From Zoogloea sp. (GTDB lineage: Bacteria > Pseudomonadota > Gammaproteobacteria > Burkholderiales > Rhodocyclaceae): 37,154 nt of DNA. The notes below the pieces were generated by a model. The model ran no database searches, had not been told where the DNA came from, and worked only from the letters and a program-made list of their open reading frames with translations. The translations under genes were made by a program, and so were the position numbers. Shown here piece after piece: positions 1-8,835 of the stretch (position 1 is the first letter of the stretch; each line of letters starts with the position of its first letter). Location of the stretch: contig NZ_JAQVCN010000048.1 in the NCBI RefSeq assembly GCF_028689785.1, forward strand, positions 1 through 37,154, read 5' to 3'.

Positions 1-116
1 CGAAAACTTCTTAACCACCGAAACAATCTACTTAACGCCAGCATCGCAACACTACCCCGCGACACCTTCCTCTTCACCGCTCCGGAGCACTTCATCGTGC
101 GCCGCAGCGAAGAGAG

Positions 117-141
117 GCCGAATTATAGACAATAATTCGGC
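117..141. other. Perfect hairpin downstream of dnaB
   Basis: A 10-bp perfect inverted repeat (GCCGAATTAT, 5-nt loop, ATAATTCGGC) lies about 45 nt past the dnaB stop. It has no adjoining T-tract on either strand, so it is not a textbook intrinsic terminator, but it could end the dnaB message or protect its 3' end. Just to its left, CTCTTC (near 71) and GAAGAG (near 109-114) can form a second, looser stem. I see no gene in 1-187. Confidence 0.4.
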
Positions 142-187
142 GGGGTCAACACTTTCTTCGAAAAAACTTCAAATTCGCTCCACCCAC

Positions 188-1573
188 TTAGTAACTGGGT
201 GCCCCCGCGTAATTTTCGAAACGCGTGAACTCTCCCAAAAAAGTCATCCGGACCGTCCCCGTGGAACCGTTTCGGTGCTTGGAAATGATCAATTCCGCCA
301 TCCCCTTGTCCGGCGAGTCCGGGTTGTAGATCTCGTCTCGGTAAATGAACATGATGATATCGGCATCCTGTTCGATAGCTCCCGACTCACGCAGGTCGGA
401 TGCAACCGGGCGCTTGTTCGGACGTTGCTCGAGGCTACGGTTGAGCTGGGATAGCGCGATGATCGGAACATGCAATTCCTTGGCCAGGGATTTCACTGAA
501 CGGGAAATCTCGGACAATTCAGCAGAACGGTTGTCGCTCTCCTTCAGGGAAGTCATCAGCTGAAGGTAATCGATGACGATTAGGCCAAGGCGGCCGCACT
601 GACGATGCAGGCGCCGGCAGCGCGCCCGGAGATCGGTCGGATTCAGGCCCGGCGTCTCATCAATAAAGATGGGTGCCTCGTGCAGCTTGCCCAGGGCGTA
701 GGTCAGGCGCTGCCATTCCTCGTCGGTGAGTTTGCCTGTCCGGATCTTGTGCTGATCGATCCGCCCCACAGAGGACAGAAAACGAGTTGCCAACTGCGTA
801 CCCGGCATTTCCATGGAGAACACCGCCACGGGCAGGCCCGCTTCGACAGCTACCGTCTCTGCAATATTGAGCGCCAGGGACGTCTTGCCCATCCCCGGGC
901 GCGCCGCCAGCACAATCATGTCGGACGGCTGCAGACCTGACGTCTTCTCATCAAGATCAGCCAAACCCGTCGGAACCCCCGTAATCCCCGCTGGCGAGTC
1001 CCGGTCATAGAGCTCCTGGATACGATCGACAACCTGGCCAAGGATCGGCTGAATGGGCACGAAGCCGCTCACCGTTCGCGCCCCGGCTTCCGCAATCTCG
1101 AACACCTTGGCCTCCGCCTCATCCAGAAGCGTCTTTGCATCCTTGCCCGAGGGCGTCAGCGCACTGGCCGCTATCTGGTCACCCACCGATACCAGCTTGC
1201 GCAGGATCGCCCGCTCACGAATGATCTCCCCGTAACGGCGAACATTGGCGGCAGACGGCGTGCTATTTGCAATCTCACCCAGATAGGCGAGCCCTCCCAC
1301 ATGCTCAGCCTCTCCATTTTTCTCGAGCGCCTCGTAGACGGTCACAACGTCAGCTGGCTTGCCCAGCTCTATCAGCCGGGCGATTTGGCGAAAAATGCGC
1401 CGATGGTCGTCCCGATAGAAGTCAGCTTCATTGACGATATCGCCAACACGCTCCCAGACCGTGTTGTCGATAAGCAGGCCGCCCAGCAAGGACTGCTCCG
1501 CCTCAATGGAATGAGGGGGCAGACGCAAGGCCGACATGACAGGATCTTCAGGCAGATTTTGAGAATTGCGCAT
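188..1573 (-). CDS. dnaB: Replicative DNA helicase DnaB
   Basis: Ring helicase that unwinds DNA ahead of the replisome and recruits primase. At 461 aa it has the family's usual length. The N-terminal DnaB domain starts at about residue 20 (HSIEAEQSLLGGLL). The RecA-like ATPase domain occupies the C-terminal half, with Walker A ARPGMGKTS (Lys230), a Walker B-like LIVIDYLQLM and the motif SDLRESGAIEQDADIIMFIYRD. The ATG at 1571-1573 has only a weak Shine-Dalgarno; an in-frame Met 12 codons later (MSALRLPPHS) is an alternative start. The gene follows the rpsF-rplI operon in the same direction but is separated from it by a strong terminator, so it probably has its own promoter in 1574-1620. No intein is visible. 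Confidence 0.97.
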   Translation of the reverse strand: MRNSQNLPEDPVMSALRLPPHSIEAEQSLLGGLLIDNTVWERVGDIVNEADFYRDDHRRIFRQIARLIELGKPADVVTVYEALEKNGEAEHVGGLAYLGEIANSTPSAANVRRYGEIIRERAILRKLVSVGDQIAASALTPSGKDAKTLLDEAEAKVFEIAEAGARTVSGFVPIQPILGQVVDRIQELYDRDSPAGITGVPTGLADLDEKTSGLQPSDMIVLAARPGMGKTSLALNIAETVAVEAGLPVAVFSMEMPGTQLATRFLSSVGRIDQHKIRTGKLTDEEWQRLTYALGKLHEAPIFIDETPGLNPTDLRARCRRLHRQCGRLGLIVIDYLQLMTSLKESDNRSAELSEISRSVKSLAKELHVPIIALSQLNRSLEQRPNKRPVASDLRESGAIEQDADIIMFIYRDEIYNPDSPDKGMAELIISKHRNGSTGTVRMTFLGEFTRFENYAGAPSY

Positions 1574-1620
1574 GGGACATCAACCATCTAAAAAACACCG
1601 GTCTTGATCGACCAGAAAAC

Positions 1621-1649
1621 AAAAAAGGCTGCACAAGGCAGCCTTTTTT
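1621..1649 (-). terminator. Intrinsic terminator after rplI
   Basis: Read on the minus strand, a run of six A is followed by the stem GGCTGC, loop CTTGT, stem GCAGCC and a run of six T. This is a classic rho-independent terminator 26 nt past the rplI stop. The A-run and T-run make it symmetric, so it could also work on the plus strand. It separates the ribosomal-protein operon from dnaB. Confidence 0.9.
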
Positions 1650-1675
1650 GAGGACAGAAGAGAAAACCTCTTCGA

Positions 1676-2125
1676 TCAGCTCTCGCCGACCACTGCAACG
1701 TTGATGGTAGCAGTGACGTCGGTGTGCAGGGAGACCACCAGCTGGGTCTCGCTCACAACCTTGAGCGGGCCTTCCGGCATGCGGACGGCAGACTTCTCGA
1801 CGGCGAAGCCCTTGGCCTTCAGCGCATCAGCAACGTCGGCGTTGGTCACGGAGCCAAACAGACGACCATCCACGCCAGCCTTGCGGCTGATGGTGACGAC
1901 AGTACCTTCGAGCTTCTCGCCTTCAGCCTGAGCGGCTGCCAGCTGCTCGGCAGCCAGGCGCTCAAGTTCGGCGCGACGGGCTTCGAACTCAGCCAGGTTG
2001 GCGGCATTGGCACGCTTAGCCTTGCCTTGGGGGATCAGGAAGTTACGGGCATAGCCGTCCTTAACCTTGACCACATCACCCAGACCACCCAGGTTGACAA
2101 CCTTGTCCATAAGAATGATTTGCAT
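1676..2125 (-). CDS. rplI: 50S ribosomal protein L9
   Basis: Large-subunit protein that binds 23S rRNA near the base of the L1 stalk and influences translation fidelity. The 149-aa product has the standard length. The N-terminal RNA-binding domain is clear ([19 protein letters not shown], then [16 protein letters not shown]), followed by the long charged connecting helix (about residues 42-75) and the C-terminal domain containing DGRLFGSVT. It is the last gene of rpsF-priB-rpsR-rplI, 15 nt after rpsR, and is followed by a terminator. A good Shine-Dalgarno (GGAGAGA) precedes the ATG. Confidence 0.98.
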   Translation of the reverse strand: MQIILMDKVVNLGGLGDVVKVKDGYARNFLIPQGKAKRANAANLAEFEARRAELERLAAEQLAAAQAEGEKLEGTVVTISRKAGVDGRLFGSVTNADVADALKAKGFAVEKSAVRMPEGPLKVVSETQLVVSLHTDVTATINVAVVGES

Positions 2126-2140
2126 GCTGTCTCTCCGGGA

Positions 2141-2410
2141 TTACTGGTGCAGATCGGTGTACGGCAGGAGCGCGAGAAAACGCGCACGCTTGATCGCGGT
2201 GGACAGCTGACGCTGGTAGCCGGACTTGGTGCCGGTGATACGCGCCGGCATGATCTTGGCGTTTTCGGTGATGAAATCCTTCAGGATATCCACATCCTTG
2301 TAGTCGATTTCTTCGATCTTCTCTGCGCTGAAACGGCAGAACTTGCGACGCTTGAAGAGGCTGCGACCGCCACGGTCGTCCTTACGCTTCATTGCTGGCT
2401 TGAATGCCAT
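2141..2410 (-). CDS. rpsR: 30S ribosomal protein S18
   Basis: Small-subunit protein that pairs with S6 on the 16S rRNA platform. The product is 89 aa. The conserved core is present: a basic N-terminus, [25 protein letters not shown] in parts, and the C-terminal [20 protein letters not shown] helix region. The start is the ATG at 2408-2410 ([10 protein letters not shown]), the usual S18 N-terminus; the frame stays open further upstream inside priB, but that extension has no S18 similarity. The start lies 29 nt inside the end of priB, which implies translational coupling. Confidence 0.97.
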   Translation of the reverse strand: MAFKPAMKRKDDRGGRSLFKRRKFCRFSAEKIEEIDYKDVDILKDFITENAKIMPARITGTKSGYQRQLSTAIKRARFLALLPYTDLHQ

Positions 2411-2726
2411 GATTCGTTCCTTCCAAAAATTCGATCGTATCGATGTGCAATACAGGCGCCCTGCTGCGCAGGCTTTTCGCTGCGAGGAAGCCGGTGATTC
2501 GGGCACTGCAACCGAGGCGGGCGGCGGCGAGCAGACTCGCCTTTTCCCCCACGGCCACAACACTCAGTTCGAGCCCCACTTCCCGCGGGACTCCGGCTTC
2601 CACCTGCTTCGAGCGGTGCTCAATGCGTCCCGCCAGCACCGGCACACCGCCGGGGGAGTAACGCAGAGCCCCGATTTCGGTCAGGACACCATCAATCTGA
2701 AAACTGTTGCTACCCGTATCCTGCAA
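2382..2726 (-). CDS. priB: Primosomal replication protein PriB
   Basis: Single-strand-binding OB-fold protein that works with PriA to reload DnaB at stalled forks. The 114-aa product shows the PriB pattern: [53 protein letters not shown] and a terminal VLHIDTIEF strand. The start appears to be TTG at 2724-2726, one base after the rpsF stop; no ATG or GTG exists upstream before that stop. The 3' end overlaps rpsR by 29 nt, so the last 10 or so residues read through the rpsR start region and look like an extension beyond the conserved fold. Position between rpsF and rpsR is typical for proteobacterial priB. Confidence 0.93.
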   Translation of the reverse strand: MQDTGSNSFQIDGVLTEIGALRYSPGGVPVLAGRIEHRSKQVEAGVPREVGLELSVVAVGEKASLLAAARLGCSARITGFLAAKSLRSRAPVLHIDTIEFLEGTNHGIQASNEA

Positions 2727-2727
2727 A

Positions 2728-3108
2728 TCAGGCGGCGGGTTGCTCGGCCGGCTTGGCCTCGTCGGATGCGGAGGTCAGGGAGCGAGCCTTTTCTTCCTTC
2801 ATCATCGGGGACGGGGTGGTCACGGCCTTCTTCATGCGGATGGACAGGTGGCGCAGCACGGCATCGTTGAACTTGAAGCCATGCTCCAGTTCGGCGATGG
2901 TCGGCTGATCGCACTCGATGTTCATCAGCACATAGTGGGCCTTGTGGATCTTGTCGATCGGGTAGGCCAGCTGACGACGACCCCAGTCTTCCAGGCGATG
3001 AACCTGGCCGCCTTGGGTGGTCACGAGGGAGCGGTAGCGCTCGATCATGGCGGGCACTTGCTCGCTTTGATCGGGGTGAACAATGAACACAACTTCGTAA
3101 TGCCGCAT
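2728..3108 (-). CDS. rpsF: 30S ribosomal protein S6
   Basis: S6 forms a heterodimer with S18 on the 30S platform. The 126-aa product begins [18 protein letters not shown] and contains the conserved [26 protein letters not shown] and [13 protein letters not shown] segments, with the usual low-complexity acidic/alanine tail. The ATG at 3106-3108 was chosen because GAAGGAGAT lies just upstream and the protein begins at the family's normal point; the longer open frame upstream has no similarity. It is the first gene of the operon; a candidate promoter and leader hairpin are annotated upstream. Confidence 0.97.
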   Translation of the reverse strand: MRHYEVVFIVHPDQSEQVPAMIERYRSLVTTQGGQVHRLEDWGRRQLAYPIDKIHKAHYVLMNIECDQPTIAELEHGFKFNDAVLRHLSIRMKKAVTTPSPMMKEEKARSLTSASDEAKPAEQPAA

Positions 3109-3130
3109 GAGATCTCCTTCTGGATCAAAA

Positions 3131-3154
3131 CCCTCCGTCATGCGAACGGTAGGG
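3131..3154 (-). ncRNA. Candidate leader hairpin in the rpsF 5' UTR
   Basis: In transcript orientation CCCT-A-CCGT pairs with ACGG-AGGG across a 7-nt loop, with one bulged A next to a CCG. It ends about 22 nt before the rpsF start. An autoregulatory leader bound by the S6:S18 complex is known upstream of rpsF in many bacteria and involves a CCG element. Assigning this hairpin to that class is inference from position and the ACCG detail only. Confidence 0.3.
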
Positions 3155-3206
3155 CAAGGTAAAAATCCGGACACCCGACCTGCACATGCAGACGGGCGAG
3201 CCGGCA

Positions 3207-3235
3207 ATCATTTCACAACCCGGGAATTAATTCAA
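3207..3235 (-). promoter_or_regulatory. Candidate sigma70 promoter for rpsF operon
   Basis: On the minus strand TTGAAT (3230-3235) and AATGAT (3207-3212) are separated by exactly 17 bp. Each hexamer matches the consensus at four of six positions. The predicted transcript would carry a leader of about 90 nt before rpsF. The site lies inside the gap after liuE; no separate terminator for the liu operon is evident here. Confidence 0.4.
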
Positions 3236-3257
3236 GGCTTTACGCACTCGAAGCTGC

Positions 3258-4163
3258 TTATCGGCGGCAGGCGCCCCTGGCGAGGCTGACCTTCGAGCCG
3301 TTGCTACGGCCCAGATGCTCACAGATCCAGGCCGAGGTTTCGATCAGGGCATCCAGCCGGATGCCTGTCTCGATGCCCAGTCCGTCGAGCATATACACGA
3401 CGTCTTCGGTGGCCACGTTGCCGGACGCACCCGCCGCGTAAGGACAGCCGCCCAAGCCGGCCACCGAGGCATCAAAGGTGGCGACCCCGGCAAGCAGGGA
3501 CGCATAGATGTTTGCCAGCGCCTGGCCGTAAGTGTCGTGATAATGCCCGGCCAGCCTGTCGATGGGCACCCGGCGCGCCACGGCGTCGAGCATGCGGCGG
3601 GTCTTGCCGGGAGTACCGGTGCCAATGGTGTCGCCAAGGCTGACCTCATAGCAGCCCATCTCGAAGAGGGTGGCCGCCACGCCAGCCACAGCCTCCGGTA
3701 CCACCTCGCCCTCGTAGGGGCAGCCCAGCACGCAGGAAACGTAGCCACGCACCCTCACGCCCGCGGCCCGGGCCGCCTCGACAACAGGGGCAAAGCGATC
3801 CAGGGATTCGGAGATGGAGCAGTTGATGTTCTTCTGGCTGAACGATTCGGATGCGGCACCAAAGACCGCCACCTCACGGGCGCCGGCTGCGAGCGCCCCC
3901 TCGAAGCCCTTCAGGTTGGGCGTAAGCACCGGATAATCCACACCGGGCAGGCGCACGATGCGGGCCATCACCTCTGCGTTGTCTCCCATCTGCGGCACCC
4001 ATTTGGGCGACACGAAGGACGTGGCCTCAATGGCGGGCAGGCCGGCCGCTCCCAGACGGGCGATGAGCTCGACCTTGGTGTCGGTGCTGACGATCTGCTT
4101 CTCGTTCTGCAGACCATCCCGGGGGCCGACTTCAACGATGCGGACGCGGCGGGGCAGGTTCAT
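3258..4163 (-). CDS. liuE: Hydroxymethylglutaryl-CoA lyase
   Basis: Cleaves HMG-CoA to acetyl-CoA and acetoacetate, the final step of leucine/isovalerate catabolism. The 301-aa TIM-barrel protein of the HMGL-like family shows [12 protein letters not shown] near residue 11, [13 protein letters not shown] at 47-59, the metal-binding HYHD (His207, His209) and the signature loop [19 protein letters not shown], with the catalytic Cys at 240. It is the last gene of the liu operon, 16 nt after the acyl-CoA ligase. The ATG at 4161-4163 gives the family N-terminus. The symbol follows the Pseudomonas liu nomenclature; hmgL or mvaB would be equivalent names. Confidence 0.95.
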   Translation of the reverse strand: MNLPRRVRIVEVGPRDGLQNEKQIVSTDTKVELIARLGAAGLPAIEATSFVSPKWVPQMGDNAEVMARIVRLPGVDYPVLTPNLKGFEGALAAGAREVAVFGAASESFSQKNINCSISESLDRFAPVVEAARAAGVRVRGYVSCVLGCPYEGEVVPEAVAGVAATLFEMGCYEVSLGDTIGTGTPGKTRRMLDAVARRVPIDRLAGHYHDTYGQALANIYASLLAGVATFDASVAGLGGCPYAAGASGNVATEDVVYMLDGLGIETGIRLDALIETSAWICEHLGRSNGSKVSLARGACRR

Positions 4164-4179
4164 GGCTTTCCTCGTGGAT

Positions 4180-5868
4180 TCAGGCGGTGGCGGCGTCTTG
4201 CAGGCCGAGGGTCTGCTTCATTTTCTCGCGGATCTGGAACTTCTGGATCTTGCCCGTCACCGTCATTGGGAAGCTGTCCACGAAGCTGATGTAGCGGGGA
4301 ATTTTGTAGTGGGCGATCTGCCCCTGGCAGAAGGCGCGCACATCGTCCTCCGACAGCTTCTGCCCTTCCCTCGGGATGATCCACGCGCACAGCTCCTCGC
4401 CATACTTCTTGTCGGGCACACCCACCACCTGCACGTCCAGGATGGCGGGGTGGCGATACAGGAACTCCTCGATCTCCCGCGGATAGATGTTCTCCCCACC
4501 ACGGATCACCATGTCCTTGATGCGCCCGACGATGTTGCAGAAGCCTTCGTCGTCAATCACGGCAATGTCGCCCGTGTGCATCCAGCCGGCCCGGTCGATG
4601 GCCTCCGCAGTCTTGGCCTCATCACCCCAGTAGCCGAGCATTACCGAATAGCCGCGGGTGCACAGCTCGCCCGGGGCACCCCTTGGGACGATGCGTCCGT
4701 CAGTATCGATGATCTTCACCTCGCAATGGGGCTGGACCCGGCCCACCGTGGACACCCGCCGCTCGATGGGGTCGTCGGTGCCGCTCTGGAAGCTCACTGG
4801 CGAGGTCTCGGTCATGCCGTAGGCAATGGTCACGTCGCGCATGTTCATGCGCTCAATGACCCGCTTCATCACTTCGATGGGGCAAGGGCTGCCGGCCATG
4901 ATTCCGGTGCGCAGGCTGGACAGGTCAAATCCGGCAAAATCGGGGTGATCCAGTTGGGCGATGAACATGGTCGGCACCCCGTAGCTGGCGGTGCACTTCT
5001 CTTCCGCCACGGTTTGCAGCACGGCCAGGGGCTCGAAAGCCTCGGCCGGATAGACCATGGTTGCGCCGTGGGTGATGCAGCCCAGGTTGCCCATCACCAT
5101 GCCGAAGCAGTGATAAAGCGGCACCGGGATGCACACCCGGTCGCCGGGCACCAGGCGGATGGCCTCTCCGACGAAGAAGCCATTATTGAGGATGTTGTGA
5201 TGGGACAGGGTGGCACCCTTGGGGTTGCCGGTGGTACCCGAAGTGAACTGGATGTTGATGGGGTCGTCGAACTGCAGGCTTTCCCCCAACAGTTCCAGCT
5301 CACCCAGTTCGTCTCGGGATGGCGGGGCCAGCAGGGCATCAAAGTTAAGCATGCCCGGCGATCTCTCCGCCCCCATGCGGATCACGATTTCAAGCGTGGG
5401 CAGGGTGTGGGCCCGCAACAGGGCCGGCTCGCAGTGACTCAGCTCCGGCGCCAGATCTGCCAGCATGCCCAGGTAATCGCTGTTCTTGAAGGCCGGCGAC
5501 AGGATCAGCGCCCGACAGCCCACCTTGTTGAGGGCGTACTCAAGCTCGCTGCGCCGGTAGGCCGGGTTGATGTTCACCAGCACCAGCCCGGCCTTGGCCG
5601 TGGCGAACTGGGTCAGCGTCCATTCCAGCCGGTTCTGGGCCCAGATGCCGATACGCTCCCCAGGCTTGAGCCCCAGGCGGATCAGGCTGCAGGCCAGGGC
5701 ATCCACCTTCTGGCGCAGCGCCGCGTAGGTCAGCCGCACGCCCTGGTGGCGAACCACCAGAGCTTCCCGCGCGCCGTGCAAGGCGCAGGCCTCGTCAAAA
5801 TAGCGGCCGATGGTCTGGCCGATCAGGGGCTTGTCCGATGCACCATGGACGTAGCTCATTTCACTCAT
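4180..5868 (-). CDS. AMP-dependent acyl-CoA synthetase (liu operon)
   Basis: ANL-superfamily ligase that activates a carboxylic acid to its CoA thioester via an acyl-adenylate. At 562 aa it has the length and look of the medium-chain ACSF2-like group. Visible motifs are the P-loop [20 protein letters not shown], the hinge region GWMHTGDIA...[16 protein letters not shown] and the C-terminal [12 protein letters not shown] with the catalytic Lys. The substrate cannot be read from sequence. Its position between liuD and liuE suggests isovalerate, another short branched acid, or acetoacetate (product of the next gene). The start MSEMSY was chosen for the upstream GGAGACAGC; a second Met at codon 4 is possible. 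Confidence 0.9.
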   Translation of the reverse strand: MSEMSYVHGASDKPLIGQTIGRYFDEACALHGAREALVVRHQGVRLTYAALRQKVDALACSLIRLGLKPGERIGIWAQNRLEWTLTQFATAKAGLVLVNINPAYRRSELEYALNKVGCRALILSPAFKNSDYLGMLADLAPELSHCEPALLRAHTLPTLEIVIRMGAERSPGMLNFDALLAPPSRDELGELELLGESLQFDDPINIQFTSGTTGNPKGATLSHHNILNNGFFVGEAIRLVPGDRVCIPVPLYHCFGMVMGNLGCITHGATMVYPAEAFEPLAVLQTVAEEKCTASYGVPTMFIAQLDHPDFAGFDLSSLRTGIMAGSPCPIEVMKRVIERMNMRDVTIAYGMTETSPVSFQSGTDDPIERRVSTVGRVQPHCEVKIIDTDGRIVPRGAPGELCTRGYSVMLGYWGDEAKTAEAIDRAGWMHTGDIAVIDDEGFCNIVGRIKDMVIRGGENIYPREIEEFLYRHPAILDVQVVGVPDKKYGEELCAWIIPREGQKLSEDDVRAFCQGQIAHYKIPRYISFVDSFPMTVTGKIQKFQIREKMKQTLGLQDAATA

Positions 5869-5898
5869 GCTGTCTCCTCACACTCGTGCTGTGCAGTT

Positions 5899-5924
5899 CC
5901 GGCTCCGTCTGCGCGGAGTGCCGG
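5899..5924. other. Intercistronic hairpin between liuD and the ligase
   Basis: CCGG plus CTCCG pairs with CGGAG plus CCGG around a 6-nt loop, with a 2-nt bulge, in the 80-nt gap between liuD and the ligase gene. There is no T-tract, so a processing or mRNA-stability role is more likely than termination. Function is inferred. Confidence 0.35.
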
Positions 5925-5948
5925 AGTCTCATATCCCCGGGATGGCAA

Positions 5949-7952
5949 TCAAACCGGGCTGACTTCGAAATCCACCAGCTCGGCGCCATCCCCCACCTGG
6001 TCACCCACGCCATACCGGAAGCCCTTCACCGTGCCGGCGGCCGGCGCGGTGATGGTGTGCTCCATCTTCATGGCCTCGAGGATCAGCAGCGGTGCGCCCT
6101 TCTCTACCGTGGCGCCCTCGGCGGCGATCAGGGCGATGACCTTGCCCGGCATTGGCGCCAACAGGCCACCCTCGGCGCCACCACCCTCGCCGCTGTGGTG
6201 CAGCGGATCGACGGCCGAAAACTGCCAGGCCCGGCCGTGCCCGAACACATGGCGCCGCTCGCCCGCCACCACCACCGTGGCGGTGGTGCGCAGGCCATCG
6301 AACTCGGCGCGCAGCAGGCCACGGGGGTTGAGGTTGCCGCTGACCGTACTGACAACGCCATCCACCGTGATGCGGAAGGCCTTGCCGAGATGCTCGACCT
6401 GCACCGACCTCTGCTCGTCGCCCAGGCGGAACATCAGGCTGCGCACCGCACCGGCATTGACCCGCCAACCATCCCGCAGGTGCCAGGGCGATGCCGGCTC
6501 GGGGTGGCGGGTGGCGCTAAGGGCGGCGCGCTCCTGTTCCCGCAACAGCTCCGCCAGGGTCACGGCCAGCCAGGACTCACGGGTTGCGCCGACGTCCTCC
6601 GGGAAGAGATAGTCCTTCTCCCGCTCAATCAGGCCGGTGTCCAGATCTGCGTTGGCAAAAGCCGGGCAGGCAGTGAGGCGCGACAGGAACTCGATATTGT
6701 TGGAAACACCGACCACCCGGTAATCCGCCAGGGCCTGCAGCATGCGCGCCAGGGCCCGGTCGCGATTCACGTCCCAGACAATGAGCTTGGCGATCATCGG
6801 GTCGTAGAAGGGCGAGATCTCGTCCCCCTCCTCCACGCCGGTATCGACCCGCACATGCATGCCCTCTTCCGGCGGCGCCAGGTGCACCAGGCGGCCGGTG
6901 GAAGGCAGGAAGCCCTTCGACGGGTCCTCCGCATAGATGCGCGCCTCCAGCGCGTGGCCGTTGATGGCCAACTGCTCCTGGGCCAACGGCAGGGGTTCGC
7001 CAGAGGCCACACGGAGCTGCCACTCCACCAGGTCGAGCCCGGTGATCATCTCTGTGACCGGGTGCTCCACCTGCAGGCGGGTGTTCATCTCCATGAAGTA
7101 GAAGCTGCCATCCTGGTTGGCGATGAACTCCACGGTGCCGGCGCCCACGTAGCCCACGGCCTTGGCCGCATCGACGGCGGCCTTGCCCATGGCGGCACGG
7201 CGCTCCGGCGTCATGCCCGGTGCGGGCGCTTCTTCAAGCACCTTCTGATGGCGCCGTTGCACCGAACAGTCACGCTCGAACAGGTACACCACGTTGCCCT
7301 GAGTATCGCCGAACACCTGGATCTCGATATGGCGCGGACGGGTCAGGTACTTCTCCACCAGCACATGGTCGCTGCCAAAACTGGATGCTGCCTCACGCTT
7401 GCAGGAGGCCAGCGCATCAAGGAAGTCCTCGCTCTTCTCCACCAGACGCATGCCCTTGCCGCCACCGCCGGCGGCGGCCTTGATGAGCACCGGGTAGCCG
7501 ATGGCATCAGCCTGCACATTGAGAAAACCGGGCTCCTGATGGTCGCCGTGGTAGCCGGGGGTCAGGGGCACGCCTGCCTTTTCCATCAGCTTCTTGGCCT
7601 CGGACTTGGAACCCATGGCCCGGATCGCCGAGACCGGCGGGCCGATGAAGACGATGCCGGCCTCCTCGCAGGCATGGCAGAAGTCCTCGTTCTCGGAGAG
7701 GAAACCATAGCCCGGGTGGATGGCCTGGGCGCCGGTCTGCTTCGCCGCGGCGATGATCTTGTCGATGACCAGGTAGCTCTCGCGCGCCGCCGCCGGCCCA
7801 ATCAGCACGGCCTCGTCGGCCAAGCGTACATGCCGCGCACCCGCATCGGCCTCGGAATACACGGCGACAGTCTTGATGCCCATACGGCGGGCCGTCTTGA
7901 TGACCCGGCAGGCGATCTCCCCACGATTGGCGATCAGAATCTTGTTGAACAT
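5949..7952 (-). CDS. liuD: Methylcrotonyl-CoA carboxylase biotin-containing subunit
   Basis: The biotin carboxylase/biotin carrier subunit carboxylates its own biotin with ATP and bicarbonate, and LiuB transfers the CO2 to 3-methylcrotonyl-CoA. The 667-aa protein has the biotin carboxylase N-domain (MFNKILIANRGEIACRV), the ATP-grasp domain (KAAAGGGGKGMR; MNTRLQVEHPVTE), the BC C-domain (ALEARIYAEDP), a linker and a C-terminal biotinyl domain with ILEAMKMEH, where Lys629 is the biotinylation site. This length and domain order fit MCC/PCC alpha subunits; the partner genes liuA, liuB, liuC and liuE decide for MCC. A good Shine-Dalgarno (GGGAAAGCGGGAG) precedes the ATG. The gap before it holds a REP-like element. 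Confidence 0.95.
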   Translation of the reverse strand: MFNKILIANRGEIACRVIKTARRMGIKTVAVYSEADAGARHVRLADEAVLIGPAAARESYLVIDKIIAAAKQTGAQAIHPGYGFLSENEDFCHACEEAGIVFIGPPVSAIRAMGSKSEAKKLMEKAGVPLTPGYHGDHQEPGFLNVQADAIGYPVLIKAAAGGGGKGMRLVEKSEDFLDALASCKREAASSFGSDHVLVEKYLTRPRHIEIQVFGDTQGNVVYLFERDCSVQRRHQKVLEEAPAPGMTPERRAAMGKAAVDAAKAVGYVGAGTVEFIANQDGSFYFMEMNTRLQVEHPVTEMITGLDLVEWQLRVASGEPLPLAQEQLAINGHALEARIYAEDPSKGFLPSTGRLVHLAPPEEGMHVRVDTGVEEGDEISPFYDPMIAKLIVWDVNRDRALARMLQALADYRVVGVSNNIEFLSRLTACPAFANADLDTGLIEREKDYLFPEDVGATRESWLAVTLAELLREQERAALSATRHPEPASPWHLRDGWRVNAGAVRSLMFRLGDEQRSVQVEHLGKAFRITVDGVVSTVSGNLNPRGLLRAEFDGLRTTATVVVAGERRHVFGHGRAWQFSAVDPLHHSGEGGGAEGGLLAPMPGKVIALIAAEGATVEKGAPLLILEAMKMEHTITAPAAGTVKGFRYGVGDQVGDGAELVDFEVSPV

Positions 7953-7972
7953 GCTTGTCTCCCGCTTTCCCT

Positions 7973-8037
7973 TGTAGGGGCGACTTCAGTCGCCCGCAGA
8001 CGTCGATTCAGGTTGGGCGACTGAAGTCGCCCCTACA
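7973..8037. repeat. REP/BIME-like pair of palindromes in inverted orientation
   Basis: Two 23-nt arms (7973-7995 and 8015-8037) are perfect reverse complements separated by 19 nt. Each arm is itself a palindrome (GGGCGACT, 2-nt centre, AGTCGCCC) with a short TGTAGG/CCTACA flank. The unit can therefore form either two small hairpins or one long stem. It fills most of the 88-nt gap between liuC and liuD, ending just before the liuC stop. This architecture is that of REP/BIME elements mobilised by RAYT transposases; no RAYT gene is in the window. Confidence 0.85.
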
Positions 8038-8040
8038 GAT

Positions 8041-8826
8041 CTAGGCCGGCACCCACGCCGCCGGGCGCTTGTCGAGGAAGGCGGCGAGGCCCTCCTTCGC
8101 TTCGGGCGTGGCGCGCAGGCTGGCAATGCGGCGGGCGGTATCCTCGACCAGATCGTCACCGACAGGCCGGTCGGCCACGGCACGGATCAGGTCCTTGGCG
8201 GCGGCCTGAGATTTCGGCCCCCCCTGCAGCAGGGCGGTCACGATGTCCTGCACCCGGGCATCGAGCCCGTCTGCCGCGGTCGCCTCGTGGGCCAGGCCCA
8301 GCTCGGCAGCACGGCCGGCGGAGATCCGCTCGGCAGTCTGAAAATAGCGGTGGGCCTGGCGAGCGCCGATCGCGCGGATCACATAGGGGCTGATGGCCGA
8401 GGGGATGATGCCGAAGCGGACCTCGGAGGTGGCGAACACCGCCCCTTCACCCGCAATGCAGATGTCGCAGGCCGAGGCGAGCCCCATGCCGCCGCCCAGG
8501 GCCGCCCCATGCACGCGGGCGATGGTCGGCTTCGTCATCTCGGCCAGGGTACGCAGCATGCCGGCGAGCTTGCGTGCATCCTCGATGTTCTCCTCGACAC
8601 TGGCATTGCCGGCACGCTTCATCCAGTTGAGATCGGCCCCCGCCGAAAAGCTCTTGCCGCGCCCGGCCAGCACCACCACCCGCACCGTGTCGTCGGCGTC
8701 CAACTGGCGGCAGGCCGCGGTGAGCTCGGCGATGAGCTGCTCGTTGAAAGCGTTATGCACGTCGGGGCGGTTCATCCACAGGGTGGCGACACCGCCGTCG
8801 CGGACGATTTCCAGGGTTTCGTACAT
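8041..8826 (-). CDS. liuC: Methylglutaconyl-CoA hydratase
   Basis: Crotonase-family enzyme predicted to hydrate 3-methylglutaconyl-CoA to HMG-CoA. The 261-aa protein has the crotonase oxyanion-hole segments GKSFSAGADLNWM (about 57-69) and HGAALGGGMGLASACDI (about 106-122), followed by SEVRFGIIPSAISPYV carrying the usual catalytic Glu. The fold alone would allow a general enoyl-CoA hydratase. The specific name rests on its place in the liu operon, 9 nt after liuB, and on the IIPSAISPYV type of motif. The stop is TAG, directly against the REP-like element. Confidence 0.92.
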   Translation of the reverse strand: MYETLEIVRDGGVATLWMNRPDVHNAFNEQLIAELTAACRQLDADDTVRVVVLAGRGKSFSAGADLNWMKRAGNASVEENIEDARKLAGMLRTLAEMTKPTIARVHGAALGGGMGLASACDICIAGEGAVFATSEVRFGIIPSAISPYVIRAIGARQAHRYFQTAERISAGRAAELGLAHEATAADGLDARVQDIVTALLQGGPKSQAAAKDLIRAVADRPVGDDLVEDTARRIASLRATPEAKEGLAAFLDKRPAAWVPA

Positions 8827-8835
8827 GGCGCCCCC

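Noticed and set aside
3958-8024. Long plus-strand open frames opposite the ligase and liuD (3958-6612 and 5838-8024)
   Set aside because: They are His/Gln/Gly-rich mirror frames of well-supported minus-strand genes, with no domains or ribosome-binding sites.
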